Notes: generated by a model from the sequence alone, not told the origin. 64,000 nucleotides of DNA from Bog-473 sp963754445 (GCA_963754445.1 CAVWFT010000002.1:682001-746000), one strand, 5' to 3'; numbered from the stretch's first letter, positions 1 to 8,931 are shown. Numbers and translations: made by a program.

Positions 1-1
1 C

Positions 2-1057
2 TCCGGCCCGGGTCAGGACGACTTCGTCGGCTTCCCGCTCGACACCTGCCCGTTGAACGAAGACCAGGAGATCTCCCTCGACCCCGGTGGCACCTGCACC
101 ATCGCCATGCTGTTCCTGCCCGGTGCCCTCGGCCTGCGCACGGCGACCATCGCCTTCAACGACAGCCTCGACTCGGGTGCCTCGATCTCGATGTCGGGCA
201 CGGGGTCGATCGGGTACTACCAGGTGGGGTCCAACGGTGCCGTGGCCCACGACGGCGACGCCGGGTACTACGGCGACGCCTCGGGCCTCCCCCTCAATTC
301 ACCCATCGTCGGCATGGCCCAGACGGGGGACAACGGCGGCTACTGGCTCGCCGCCGCGGATGGCGGCATCTTCAACTACGGCGACGCCGGCTTCTACGGC
401 TCCGCCGGATCGCTGCCCCTCAACAAGCCCATCGTCGGCATGGCCTCCACGGTCGACGGGGGTGGCTACTTCATGGTGGCCAGTGACGGCGGCATCTTCA
501 CCTACGGCGACGCCAGCTTCTACGGCTCGACCGGCGGCATCAACCTGAACAAGCCGATCGTCGGTATGGCGGTCACGCCCGACGGCGGGGGCTACTGGCT
601 CGTCGCCTCCGACGGGGGAATCTTCAGCTACGGCGATGCCGGGTTCTACGGCTCGACCGGCTCCCTCACCTTGAACAAGCCCATCGTCGGCATGGCCTCG
701 ACACCCGACGGGGGTGGCTACTGGTTGGTGGCTTCGGACGGCGGCATCTTCGCCTTCGGCGATGCCCAGTTCTACGGTTCGACCGGCTCGCTCCACCTGA
801 ACCAGCCCATCGTCGGGATGACGGCCATGCCCGACGGTGGGGGCTACTGGTTCACCGCCGCCGACGGCGGGATCTTCAACTACGGCGACGCACCGTTCTA
901 CGGCAGCGCGACCGACAGCGGCCTGGGCCAGGTGGTGGGCATGACGACCGACGGCGTCTCGACGCTGCAGGCGTACGCCAACATCCCGGCCCAGCACCAC
1001 GACCTGCGGACCTACGCCGGCTTCTCCTCGCCGGCCCGACGCCCGGTCACCGGCTAG
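2..1057 (+). CDS. Secreted repeat protein, C-terminal part (5' end outside window)
   Basis: The reading frame is open from the first bases of the window, so this is the C-terminal part of a longer protein. Its first visible segment, with a Cys, 'LDPGGTCTIAM' and 'RTATIAFND', looks like a choice-of-anchor-D/Ig-like beta-sandwich. About six copies of a roughly 42-residue repeat follow. The core of each copy is GGYWLVASDGGIF-x-YGDA-x-FYGS, then an LNKPIVGM segment. The first and last copies are degenerate. The repeats probably fold as a beta-propeller or beta-solenoid on the outside of the cell. Similar repeats are, to my knowledge, frequent in secreted proteins of Acidimicrobiia; the function is unknown. 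The stop codon overlaps the end of the convergent clpB by 4 nt. No transmembrane segment or sorting signal is visible at the C-terminus. Confidence 0.8.
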   Translation, partial: SGPGQDDFVGFPLDTCPLNEDQEISLDPGGTCTIAMLFLPGALGLRTATIAFNDSLDSGASISMSGTGSIGYYQVGSNGAVAHDGDAGYYGDASGLPLNSPIVGMAQTGDNGGYWLAAADGGIFNYGDAGFYGSAGSLPLNKPIVGMASTVDGGGYFMVASDGGIFTYGDASFYGSTGGINLNKPIVGMAVTPDGGGYWLVASDGGIFSYGDAGFYGSTGSLTLNKPIVGMASTPDGGGYWLVASDGGIFAFGDAQFYGSTGSLHLNQPIVGMTAMPDGGGYWFTAADGGIFNYGDAPFYGSATDSGLGQVVGMTTDGVSTLQAYANIPAQHHDLRTYAGFSSPARRPVTG

Positions 1058-3543
1058 CGCAGCACCACCGCATCGCCGTCGACCACCACGTTGACCGTGG
1101 ATCCGTCGAGGTAGCGGCCCTCCAGGAGGGCGAGCGCCAGGGGATCCTCGATGTTGCGCTGGAGTACCCGGCGCAGCGGCCGGGCCCCGTAGTCCGGGTC
1201 GTAGCCGGCCCGGGCCAGCCACTGCTCGGCCTCGGGTGTGACCACCAGGGAGAGGCGCCGCTCGGCCAGACGGGCCCGCAGCCGACCCAGCTGGATCTCC
1301 ACGATGATCGCCAGGTCGTCCTGGGTCAGCGGCTTGAAGCGCACCATCTCGTCGATGCGGTTGATGAACTCGGGCTTGAAGTAGTCGGCGGGATCACCGG
1401 GCAGGTTCGACGTCATGATCAGCACCGTGTTGGTGAAGTTCACCGTCCGCCCCTGCCCGTCGGTCAGGCGACCGTCCTCGAGCACCTGCAACAGGATGTT
1501 GAAGACGTCGGGGTGGGCCTTCTCGAGCTCGTCGAGGAGGATGACGGCGTAGGGGCGGCGACGCACCGCCTCGGTCAGCTGGCCCCCCTCGTCGTAGCCG
1601 ACGTAGCCCGGAGGCGCGCCGACCAGTCGTGACACCGTGTGCTTCTCCATGTACTCGGACATGTCGATGCGCACCATGGCCCGCTCGTCGTCGAAGAGGA
1701 ACTCGGCCAGGGCGCGGGCCAGCTCCGTCTTGCCCACCCCGGTCGGCCCGAGGAAGAGGAAGGACCCGATGGGTCGGTTGGGGTCGCTCAGCCCGGCCCG
1801 GCTGCGCCGGATGGCGTTGGCCACGGCCGAGACCGCCTCGTCCTGGCCCACCACGCGCTCGTGCAGGGTCGCCTCGAGGCGGACCAGCTTCTGCACCTCC
1901 CCCTCGAGCAGGCGCGAGACCGGCACGCCGGTCCAGCGCGACACCACCGCCGCGATGTCCTCGGCATCGACCTCCTCTTTGAGGAAGCGCGATCCGGCCT
2001 GCAGCTTCGCCAGCTCCTCGGTGGCGTCGGCGATCTTGCGCTCGAGGTCGGGCACGGCGCCGTAGCGGATGGCCGAGGCACCGGCCAGGTCGCCGTCGCG
2101 CTCGAGGCGTGCCGCCTCCTCCATCTGCTCGGTGCGCTGCTCCTGCAACTGGCTCAGGTTGTCGAGGTAGGACTTCTCCTGCTGCCAGTGGGCCGCCATG
2201 GAGTCGCGCTGCTCGCCCAGCTCGGCCAGCTCGCGCTCGAGTCGCTCGAGCCGCTCGGCCGACGCCTCGTCGGTCTCCTTCTCCAACGCAAGCTTCTCGA
2301 TCTCGAGCTGGCGCATGCGGCGCATGGTCTGGTCCAGCTCCGTCGGCATGGAGTCGATCTCGATGCGCAGCTTGGACGAGGCCTCGTCGATGAGGTCGAT
2401 CGCCTTGTCGGGCAGGAAGCGCCCGCTGACGTAGCGGTCCGACAGCACGGCCGCCGCCACCAGCGCGGCGTCCTGGATGCGCACCCGGTGGTGCGCCATG
2501 TAACGCTCGGACAGCCCGCGCAGGATGGCGATCGTGTCCTCGACCGAGGGCTCGCCCACGAACACGGGCTGGAAGCGCCGCTCCAGCGCGGCGTCCTTCT
2601 CGATGGAGGTGCGGTACTCGTCGAGCGTGGTGGCCCCGATCAGGCGCAGCTCGCCCCGGGCCAACATGGGCTTGATCATCTGCCCGGCGTCCATCGCGCC
2701 TTCGGCCGCGCCCGCGCCGACGATGGTGTGCAGCTCGTCGATGAAGGTGACGATCTCGCCTTCGGCGTCGGTGATCTCCTTGAGGACGGCCTTGAGTCGC
2801 TCCTCGAACTCGCCCCGGTATTTGGCCCCGGCCACCATGGAGCCCAGGTCCAGCGCGACGACGCGCTTGCCCTTGAGGCCCTCGGGCACGTCGCCCTCGA
2901 TGATCCGGTTGGCCAGGCCTTCGACGATGGCCGTCTTGCCCACGCCGGGCTCGCCGATCAGCACCGGGTTGTTCTTCGTCCGGCGCGACAGCACCTGGAT
3001 CACCCGGCGGATCTCCTCGTCGCGCCCGATGACCGGGTCGAGCTTGCCTTCGCGGGCTGCCTCGGTCAGGTCGCGGCCGTACTTGGCCAGGGCCTGGTAC
3101 GTCTGCTCGGGGTCGGCGGTGGTCACCCGGTGATTGCCCCGCACGGCCCGCAGTGCGGTGAGCAACGTCTCCTTGGTCACGCCGATCTGGTCGGCCAGGG
3201 CCAGCACGAGATGCTCGACCGACACGTAGTCGTCGCCGAGGTCGCGGCGGATCTGGTCCGCCGCCTCGAGCACGGTGCGGGCGTCACGCGACAGCCCGGG
3301 CTCGTTGCCGCCCTGGGCCGAGGGCAGCCGCAGCAACTGGTCGTGCACCCGCCCGGCCAGCTCGTCGGGGTCGATCCCGACCTGGGTCAGCAGCGGGCGG
3401 GTCATGGTCTCCTGCTGCAGCAGCAAGGCGTCGAGCAGGTGGGCCGGCGTCAACTCCGGGTGACCGGAGGACGCGGCGTGTCCCGTGGCCGCACTGAAGG
3501 CGGCCTTGGTGTTGTTGGTCCAACGTTCTGGGTCTATCGGCAC
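1054..3543 (-). CDS. clpB: ATP-dependent disaggregase ClpB
   Basis: ClpB is a hexameric AAA+ unfoldase that dissolves protein aggregates together with DnaK/DnaJ/GrpE in the cytoplasm. The 829 residues show the family order: N-terminal Clp repeat domain (about 1-145), AAA-1 with Walker A GEPGVGKT and Walker B TFIDELH, a long coiled-coil middle domain (about 395-520), and AAA-2 with Walker A GPTGVGKT, Walker B ILLDELEKAHPDVFN and the FKPEFINRID segment. The loop between TSNL and FKPEF is short (about seven residues). I start it at GTG 3543, preceded by AGAGGG six bases upstream. It lies 86 nt after hspR and is the last gene of the heat-shock cluster, so HspR control is likely. Confidence 0.95.
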   Translation of the reverse strand: MPIDPERWTNNTKAAFSAATGHAASSGHPELTPAHLLDALLLQQETMTRPLLTQVGIDPDELAGRVHDQLLRLPSAQGGNEPGLSRDARTVLEAADQIRRDLGDDYVSVEHLVLALADQIGVTKETLLTALRAVRGNHRVTTADPEQTYQALAKYGRDLTEAAREGKLDPVIGRDEEIRRVIQVLSRRTKNNPVLIGEPGVGKTAIVEGLANRIIEGDVPEGLKGKRVVALDLGSMVAGAKYRGEFEERLKAVLKEITDAEGEIVTFIDELHTIVGAGAAEGAMDAGQMIKPMLARGELRLIGATTLDEYRTSIEKDAALERRFQPVFVGEPSVEDTIAILRGLSERYMAHHRVRIQDAALVAAAVLSDRYVSGRFLPDKAIDLIDEASSKLRIEIDSMPTELDQTMRRMRQLEIEKLALEKETDEASAERLERLERELAELGEQRDSMAAHWQQEKSYLDNLSQLQEQRTEQMEEAARLERDGDLAGASAIRYGAVPDLERKIADATEELAKLQAGSRFLKEEVDAEDIAAVVSRWTGVPVSRLLEGEVQKLVRLEATLHERVVGQDEAVSAVANAIRRSRAGLSDPNRPIGSFLFLGPTGVGKTELARALAEFLFDDERAMVRIDMSEYMEKHTVSRLVGAPPGYVGYDEGGQLTEAVRRRPYAVILLDELEKAHPDVFNILLQVLEDGRLTDGQGRTVNFTNTVLIMTSNLPGDPADYFKPEFINRIDEMVRFKPLTQDDLAIIVEIQLGRLRARLAERRLSLVVTPEAEQWLARAGYDPDYGARPLRRVLQRNIEDPLALALLEGRYLDGSTVNVVVDGDAVVLR

Positions 3544-3587
3544 TCGTTCCCTCTTCGTGATCCTGTGGTTCGTGCGGTCTGATGACT

Positions 3588-3603
3588 CCTCGGGCGCCCG
3601 AGG
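3588..3603. repeat. 16-bp perfect palindrome between hspR and clpB
   Basis: CCTCGGGCGCCCGAGG is a perfect palindrome in the 86-nt gap between the hspR stop and the clpB start. It could be an operator, or form an RNA hairpin that lowers read-through into clpB. There is no T-run after it. A palindrome this GC-rich could also be chance in this genome. Confidence 0.35.
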
Positions 3604-3629
3604 GCGCCCCGGCGAGGCGGTGGCTCGGC

Positions 3630-4061
3630 TCAGTCGGCCCGGCGCGGTTCGGGCCGGCGCCGGTAGGGCACCGGTGACTGGCGCAGCGGCACCAGGTCCC
3701 GGCGGTACTGGCGGTGGGTGGCGGCCACGGCGTCGACCGCCTGGGCCTGCACCTCGGCCAGCTCCTCGCGCAGGCGGCGCAGCTCGGCCTCGAGGGCCAG
3801 CACCCTGCGTACCCCTTCGAGGTTGAGCCCGGTCGAGGTCAGCTCCTGGATGTGGCGCAGGCGCTCGAGGTCGTGCTCGGAGAAACGGCGCGACCCCCCA
3901 CTCGTGCGCGACGGGTCCAGCAGGCCCTTGCGTTCGTAGATGCGCAGGGTCTGGGGGTGCATCCCCGTGAGCTCGGCCGCCACCGAGATGACGTACACGG
4001 CGGCGTTGGCGTCGCGGCGACGTCCCTGAGGTTGGTTGCCCGCGTTCTGCGCCATGCTCAT
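3630..4061 (-). CDS. hspR: Heat-shock repressor HspR (MerR family)
   Basis: This 143-residue MerR-family repressor carries the typical HspR sequence YVISVAAELTGMHPQTLRIYERKGLLDPSRT-x-GGSRRFSEHDLERL (residues about 23-68), followed by a coiled-coil-forming helix (about 85-112) and a basic tail. In actinobacteria HspR uses DnaK as co-repressor and binds HAIR elements. A HAIR-like site lies in front of dnaK at 7734-7754. I start at ATG 4061, which shares one base with the dnaJ stop (TGATG), so the two are translationally coupled. A longer in-frame upstream extension lies inside dnaJ and is not real. The gene order dnaK-grpE-dnaJ-hspR is the standard actinobacterial one. Confidence 0.93.
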   Translation of the reverse strand: MSMAQNAGNQPQGRRRDANAAVYVISVAAELTGMHPQTLRIYERKGLLDPSRTSGGSRRFSEHDLERLRHIQELTSTGLNLEGVRRVLALEAELRRLREELAEVQAQAVDAVAATHRQYRRDLVPLRQSPVPYRRRPEPRRAD

Positions 4062-5167
4062 CAGCTCTCCACCGCCGCCCGCGGCGCCGCCTCGGTGACC
4101 GCGGCGAGCGACTCCACCGCGGCGCGCTGCTCCTCGGTCAGCTCCGTCGGCACCAGCACGTCGAGCTTGACCATGAGGTCGCCCGCCTTGGAGCCGTTGC
4201 GTCCCGAGCCACTCGGGACACCGCGCCCGCGCACGCGCAGCACGCGGCCGGACTGGGTCCCCGGGGGGACCTTCAGCGTGACCTTGCTGTCGAGGGTGGG
4301 CACGGTGATCGTCGTCCCCAGCGCGGCCTCGGGAAAGGTGACCGGCACCGTCATGGTGAGGTTGCGGCCGCTGCGCCCGAAGACCTCGTGCTTGGAGACG
4401 TGGACGACCACGTAGAGGTCGCCCGGGGGCGCCATGCCCTGGCCGGGCGCGCCGCGTCCCTTGACCCGGATGCGCTGACCGTCCTCGACGCCGGCCGGGA
4501 TGCGCACCTTCACGCTGCGCACCTTCTGCTCGCTCCCGGTGCCGTGGCACACGGGGCACGGCGTGTCGAAGAGCGTCCCCCGGCCCATGCAGTCGGGGCA
4601 GACGGTGCTCAGCGAGAACAGGCCCTGGTTGTCGTTGAGGCTCCCGCTCCCGCCGCAACGCGGACAGGTGTGCGTCGAGGTCCCGGGTGCGGCACCCGAG
4701 CCGCGGCAATTGGAGCACCGCACCTCGTTGGGCACGTTGACCGATGTCGTGACGCCGTGCACCGCGTCCTGGAAGGACAGGTGCAGCTGCGCCTCCATGT
4801 CGGCCCCGCGCTGGGGGCCGCGCTGGGTCGTGCGGGTGCGCCCGCCGCCGAAGAGGTTCCCGAAGATGTCGCCCAGGTCACCCATGTCCTCCATGCGGAA
4901 GGTGCCGCCGCCGGGCGCGCCGAAGCCGCCTCCGACCGGGCCGTGGGTGCGGACCTCGTCGTACTCCTTGCGCTTGTCCGCGTCACCGAGGACGTCGTAG
5001 GCCGCGCTGATCTCCTTGAAACGCTCCTCCGAGCCGGGGTTGGCGTCGGGGTGGTGCTCCTTGGCCAGCTTCCTGTAGGCGCGGGTGATCTCCTTGTCGC
5101 TCGCCGTCGGCACGACGCCGAGCACCTTGTAGTAGTCCTTCTCGAACCATTCACGCTGAGCCGCCAT
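4061..5167 (-). CDS. dnaJ: Co-chaperone DnaJ (type I Hsp40)
   Basis: DnaJ delivers substrates to DnaK and stimulates its ATPase. The 368 residues contain a J domain (about 9-75) with the invariant HPD motif in KEHHPDANPG, and a Gly/Phe-rich segment (about 78-110). A zinc-binding domain holds four CxxCxGxG repeats (CSNCRGSG, CPRCGGSG, CPDCMGRG, CPVCHGTG; about 150-215), followed by the C-terminal substrate-binding domain. It starts 8 nt after the grpE stop and overlaps hspR by one base, so it is in the dnaK operon. The complete zinc-finger set marks a full type I DnaJ and not the shorter CbpA-type. Confidence 0.95.
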   Translation of the reverse strand: MAAQREWFEKDYYKVLGVVPTASDKEITRAYRKLAKEHHPDANPGSEERFKEISAAYDVLGDADKRKEYDEVRTHGPVGGGFGAPGGGTFRMEDMGDLGDIFGNLFGGGRTRTTQRGPQRGADMEAQLHLSFQDAVHGVTTSVNVPNEVRCSNCRGSGAAPGTSTHTCPRCGGSGSLNDNQGLFSLSTVCPDCMGRGTLFDTPCPVCHGTGSEQKVRSVKVRIPAGVEDGQRIRVKGRGAPGQGMAPPGDLYVVVHVSKHEVFGRSGRNLTMTVPVTFPEAALGTTITVPTLDSKVTLKVPPGTQSGRVLRVRGRGVPSGSGRNGSKAGDLMVKLDVLVPTELTEEQRAAVESLAAVTEAAPRAAVES

Positions 5168-5175
5168 GGGTCAGC

Positions 5176-5743
5176 TCACCCCCGCACACGGACCATGGCC
5201 GGACGCAGGACCTGTCCCTTCCAGCGGTAGCCGGAGCGCAGAACCTCGTCCACCAACGTCTCGCCGTTCTCTCCGCCGTCGCCGTCGCTGTGGGCGACGC
5301 CGTCGTGCACGGTCGTGTCGAAGGGCACCTCGGCCTGGTCGACCCGCTCGAGGCCCTCCTTGGCCAAGATGTCCATCAGCATCGCCCGCGCCGCGCGCAG
5401 CGCCTTGCCGTCCTCGCTCGCCTCGAGGGATTCGTTGAGGTGCGCTTCCGCCAGGTCGAGGGTGTCGAGCACCGGCAGCAGCTTGTTCACGAGATCCGAC
5501 GAGGCGCGGGCCGACTGCTCCTCTTGCAGGCGGGCGATCCGCTTGCGGTAGTTCTCGAAGTCGGCCTGGGTGCGCTGGAGCGCGAGCAGGTACTCGTCGC
5601 GCTCGGCGCGCCATCAACTCGACCGGGTCGGCCTCTTCGACCGGCACGTCGCCGGCCGAGGAGGCCTCACCCTTGAGCAGATCGGCCAGCTCGGCGTCGA
5701 CGGCGTCCTCGGATTCGGGGAGCTCTTCGCCGGACAGGCTCAT
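5176..5743 (-). CDS. grpE: Nucleotide exchange factor GrpE, frameshifted in this sequence
   Basis: GrpE releases ADP from DnaK. The gene is split between two frames. From ATG 5743 the frame gives an acidic N-terminus ending ...EEADPVELMA. The rest of the protein is one frame away: AERDEYLLALQRTQADFENY, then KLLPVLDTLDLAEAH, then GYRWKGQVLRPAMVRV, stopping at 5176. The switch lies within the GGCGCGCC run at about 5605-5612, where one base is extra (or two are missing). Joined, the product is about 188 residues, a normal GrpE length with all family landmarks. The unshifted frame reads into a nonsense Arg-rich tail. The start overlaps the dnaK stop (ATGA). A consensus or sequencing error in the GC run is the simplest explanation, because grpE is usually essential. 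Confidence 0.85.
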
Positions 5744-7593
5744 GCCTCGTCCACGATCTCGGCGTCGACGACGTCGTCGTCCGCACCGCTCTCGTCGCCA
5801 CCACCGGATCCGTCGCCCGAAGGACCGCCCGTCCCACCGGCGGCGCCGGCAGACTGGGAGGCCTGCTCGTAGAGGCGCTGGCTGAAGCTCTGCGACACGC
5901 CGACCAGCTTCTCGGTGGCGTCCTTGATGGCCTCCACCGACGTGCCGTTGAGCGCGTCCTTTACACCCGCGACCGCCGACTCGACGTCGGCCTTCTCGGA
6001 GCCCTCGAACTTCTCACCCTGCTCCTTGAGCAGCTTCTCGGTCTGGTAGACGAGCGTGTCGGCCGAGTTGCGGACCTCCGCCTCTTCGCGGCGGGACCGG
6101 TCGTCCTCGGCGTGCTGCTCGGCGTCACGCACCATCCGCTCGATGTCGTCCTTGGCCAGTGAGGACTGGCCCGTGATCGTCATCGACTGCTCCTTGCCGG
6201 TCGCCTTGTCCTGGGCCGACACGTGCACGATCCCGTTGGCGTCGATGTCGAACGTGACCTCGATCTGCGGGATGCCGCGCGGTGCCGGTGGCAGGTCGAC
6301 CAGCTGGAACTTGCCGAGCGTCTTGTTGTACATCGCCATCTCGCGCTCACCTTGGAGCACGTGGATCTCCACCGACGGCTGGTTGTCCTCGGCCGTCGTG
6401 AAGGTCTCCGACCGCTTGGTCGGGATGGTGGTGTTGCGCTCGATGAGGCGGTGCATGACCTGCCCCTTGGTCTCGATGCCCAGCGACAGCGGGGTGACGT
6501 CGAGCAACAGGACGTCCTTGACCTCGCCCTTGAGGACACCCGCCTGGACGGCGGCGCCGATGGCGACCACTTCGTCGGGGTTGACGCCCTTGTGGGGCTC
6601 CTTGCCCGTCAGGTTCTGCACCAGGTCCTGGATGGCCGGCATGCGGGTCGACCCACCGACCATGACCACGTGGTCGATGTCGGAGGTCTTGAAGCCGGCG
6701 TCCTTGACGGCGGCGTCGAAAGGCCCGCGGCACGACTCCACCAGGTCGGCGGTGAGCTCGTTGAACTTCGCCCGCGTCAGCTTGAGGTCGAGGTGCTTGG
6801 GTCCCTCGGACGTGGCGGTGATGAAGGGCAGGTTGATCTGGGTGTCCTGCACGGAGGACAGCTCGATCTTGGCCTTCTCCGCCGCCTCCTTGAGCCGCTG
6901 CATGGCCATCTTGTCGTTGGAGAGGTCGACACCCTCGGTGTTCTTGAACTCCGTCACCAGCCACTCGATGACCTTGTCGTCCCAATCGTCGCCACCGAGC
7001 TTGGTGTTGCCCGAGGTGGACTTGACCTCGAAGACCCCGTCGCCGATCTCGAGCACCGAGACGTCGAAGGTCCCGCCGCCGAGGTCGAAGACGAGGACGG
7101 TCTGGTCCTCGCCCTCCTTGTCGAGCCCGTAGGCCAGCGCGGCCGCGGTCGGCTCGTTGATGATGCGCAGGACCTCGAGGCCGGCGATCGTCCCGGCCTC
7201 CTTGGTCGCCGTGCGCTGGGCGTCGTCGAAGTACGCCGGCACGGTGATCACGGCCTGGGTCACGGAGTCACCGAGATAGGCCTCGGCGTCCCTCTTGAGC
7301 TTGCCCAGAATCCGGGCCGAGATCTCCTGGGCGGTGTAGCCCTTGCCGTCGATGTCGACGGTCCACGAGGTGCCCATGTGGCGCTTGACCGAGCGGATGG
7401 TCCGGTCGGGGTTGGTGATGGCCTGGCGCTTGGCCACCTCGCCCACCAGCACCTCGCCGGTCTTGGAGAAGCCGACGACCGACGGGGTCGTGCGTCCGCC
7501 CTCTGCGTTGGGGATGACGACGGGCTCGCCCGCCTCCAGCACGCTGACCACCGAGTTGGTGGTCCCCAGGTCGATTCCTACGGCCTTGGCCAT
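5740..7593 (-). CDS. dnaK: Chaperone DnaK (Hsp70)
   Basis: This is a complete 617-residue cytoplasmic Hsp70. The nucleotide-binding domain begins VGIDLGTTNS (residues about 5-14) and contains the conserved VPAYF, IINEPTAAALAYGLD, DLGGGTFDVS and MVGGSTRMP segments. The substrate-binding domain follows (about 365-480, with TPLSLGIET), then a helical lid and a Gly-rich, acidic tail ending DDVVDAEIVDEA. The start is preceded by GGAAGGAA. It is the first gene of the dnaK-grpE-dnaJ-hspR(-clpB) cluster; its stop overlaps the grpE start by 4 nt. A promoter and a HAIR-like operator lie about 130-160 nt upstream, predicting release of HspR repression on heat shock. Confidence 0.97.
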   Translation of the reverse strand: MAKAVGIDLGTTNSVVSVLEAGEPVVIPNAEGGRTTPSVVGFSKTGEVLVGEVAKRQAITNPDRTIRSVKRHMGTSWTVDIDGKGYTAQEISARILGKLKRDAEAYLGDSVTQAVITVPAYFDDAQRTATKEAGTIAGLEVLRIINEPTAAALAYGLDKEGEDQTVLVFDLGGGTFDVSVLEIGDGVFEVKSTSGNTKLGGDDWDDKVIEWLVTEFKNTEGVDLSNDKMAMQRLKEAAEKAKIELSSVQDTQINLPFITATSEGPKHLDLKLTRAKFNELTADLVESCRGPFDAAVKDAGFKTSDIDHVVMVGGSTRMPAIQDLVQNLTGKEPHKGVNPDEVVAIGAAVQAGVLKGEVKDVLLLDVTPLSLGIETKGQVMHRLIERNTTIPTKRSETFTTAEDNQPSVEIHVLQGEREMAMYNKTLGKFQLVDLPPAPRGIPQIEVTFDIDANGIVHVSAQDKATGKEQSMTITGQSSLAKDDIERMVRDAEQHAEDDRSRREEAEVRNSADTLVYQTEKLLKEQGEKFEGSEKADVESAVAGVKDALNGTSVEAIKDATEKLVGVSQSFSQRLYEQASQSAGAAGGTGGPSGDGSGGGDESGADDDVVDAEIVDEA

Positions 7594-7722
7594 GTTCGTG
7601 TCTTCCTTCCGTTTTCTTTCGTGTTCTTCGGCTGGTTCTGCCGCCTGCCGACGCCTGTCTTCTCGGCTGACGTCTTTCTCGTCCAGCGCCTGGTCCCAGT
7701 CGTCCTGAATATGCTGTTGACC

Positions 7723-7754
7723 AGTGTAGCAAAGTTGAGTGTCAACGTGTCAAG
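7723..7754 (-). promoter_or_regulatory. dnaK promoter with HAIR-like HspR operator
   Basis: Read on the minus strand, 7754-7734 is CTTGACA-N7-ACTCAAC. The HspR consensus is CTTGAGT-N7-ACTCAAG, so the half-sites match at 5 of 7 and 6 of 7 positions with the exact 7-nt spacing. The same bases supply a perfect -35 TTGACA (7753-7748), and TACACT (7728-7723) can serve as -10 with a 19-nt spacer. The operator therefore covers the -35 region, as expected for repression of the dnaK operon by HspR. Confidence 0.75.
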
Positions 7755-7832
7755 ATTTTTGATAGAGATGGCAACCACCATTGCCCGCCGGCCTTTGACC
7801 AGGTGGGCTACCGCCTCGCCGCCGGATCCACC

Positions 7833-7838
7833 TACGCT
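7833..7838 (+). promoter_or_regulatory. -10 box of gpmA, leaderless arrangement
   Basis: TACGCT ends exactly six bases before the GTG start of the phosphoglycerate mutase, which would place the transcription start at the start codon. No Shine-Dalgarno sequence and no clear -35 are visible. Confidence 0.45.
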
Positions 7839-7844
7839 GGTTCC

Positions 7845-8636
7845 GTGGCCACGCCCACCCTCGACCTGGTGCTCATCCGGCACGGCCAATCGGCCTGGAA
7901 CGCCAAGAACCTCTTCACGGGCTGGGTCGACGTCGACCTGACCCCTGCTGGTGAGGCCGAGGCCCGGGCCGGCGGCGCGCTGCTGGCCGAGGCGGCCACC
8001 GACGCCGAACACCCCCTGGATCTCCGCCTCTTGCACACGTCGCTGCTGACCCGGGCCATCCGGACGGCCGAGCTGGCCCTGGGCGCCGCCGGACGCAGCT
8101 GGCTCCCGGTGCGCCGGGACTGGCGCCTGAACGAGCGGCACTACGGCGACCTCCAGGGCAAGAACAAGGCGGAGATCAAGGAGCAGTTCGGCGAGGAGAA
8201 GTTCATGCTCTGGCGCCGGGGCTACGACACGCCCCCGCCCGCGCTGACGGCCGACAACCCCTACGACGTGACCGGCGACCCCCGCTACGAGGGCATGGAG
8301 GACGAGGTGCCGCGCACCGAGTGCCTGGCCGACGTCGTCACGCGGGTGGTGCCCTACTGGGAACAGGTCATGGTGCCCGACCTGCGAGCACTGGCCGAAT
8401 GGGGCGGTGGGGTCGTCGTGGCCGCGCACGGCAACTCCATCCGGGCCCTGCGCATGCATCTGGAGGGCATCGGCGAGGACACGATCTCGAACCTGGAGGT
8501 CCCGACCGGCATCCCCTACCGGATGCTGCTCGAGGAGGACCTGGCCGTGCGCTCGGCCGAGTACCTGGGAGATCCCGAAGCCGCCGCCGCCGCCGCTGCC
8601 GCCGTGGCCCGCCAGGGCGACCGTTCCCCGGCCTGA
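7845..8636 (+). CDS. gpmA: 2,3-bisphosphoglycerate-dependent phosphoglycerate mutase
   Basis: The enzyme interconverts 3- and 2-phosphoglycerate in glycolysis and gluconeogenesis through a phosphohistidine. The catalytic motif RHGQSAWN is near the N-terminus, followed by FTGWVDVDLT, TSLLTRAIRTAELAL, RRDWRLNERHYGDLQGKNK and the second histidine motif HGNSIRAL, all as in GpmA. Length is 263 residues from GTG 7845, about 15 residues longer than the family because of an Ala-rich C-terminal tail. An upstream in-frame GTG exists, but it adds residues with no family match. The gene is divergent from dnaK. Confidence 0.93.
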   Translation: MATPTLDLVLIRHGQSAWNAKNLFTGWVDVDLTPAGEAEARAGGALLAEAATDAEHPLDLRLLHTSLLTRAIRTAELALGAAGRSWLPVRRDWRLNERHYGDLQGKNKAEIKEQFGEEKFMLWRRGYDTPPPALTADNPYDVTGDPRYEGMEDEVPRTECLADVVTRVVPYWEQVMVPDLRALAEWGGGVVVAAHGNSIRALRMHLEGIGEDTISNLEVPTGIPYRMLLEEDLAVRSAEYLGDPEAAAAAAAAVARQGDRSPA

Positions 8637-8931
8637 TCCGTCAACGCTCTGCACCACCCGGCGGTCCGCGCCACCCGCCCGACTTGCCGCCTGCCCGCTG
8701 ACCACCCCCGCCTGGCCGTCGCCCACCAGTGCGACGCCCCACGGTCGGTGGCGTCACAGGTGATCCATAACGTGGTCGGCTGTGATCTTCAGCGGTCGCC
8801 GCCGTGATGGAGCCGGCGGGGAATCAGGTTGGCGCCACCGTGGGCCCGAGCGCGGCCCCGAGCATGATCACCGGACCGGCCTGTCGGGTCCGCCCCGCCC
8901 GTCCCCCGACGGTGATCCGGACCACGGCCCG

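Noticed and set aside
1639..3582. Long plus-strand frame opposite clpB
   Set aside because: It is a shadow of clpB caused by high third-position GC; its sequence is His/Leu/Gly-rich and matches no family.
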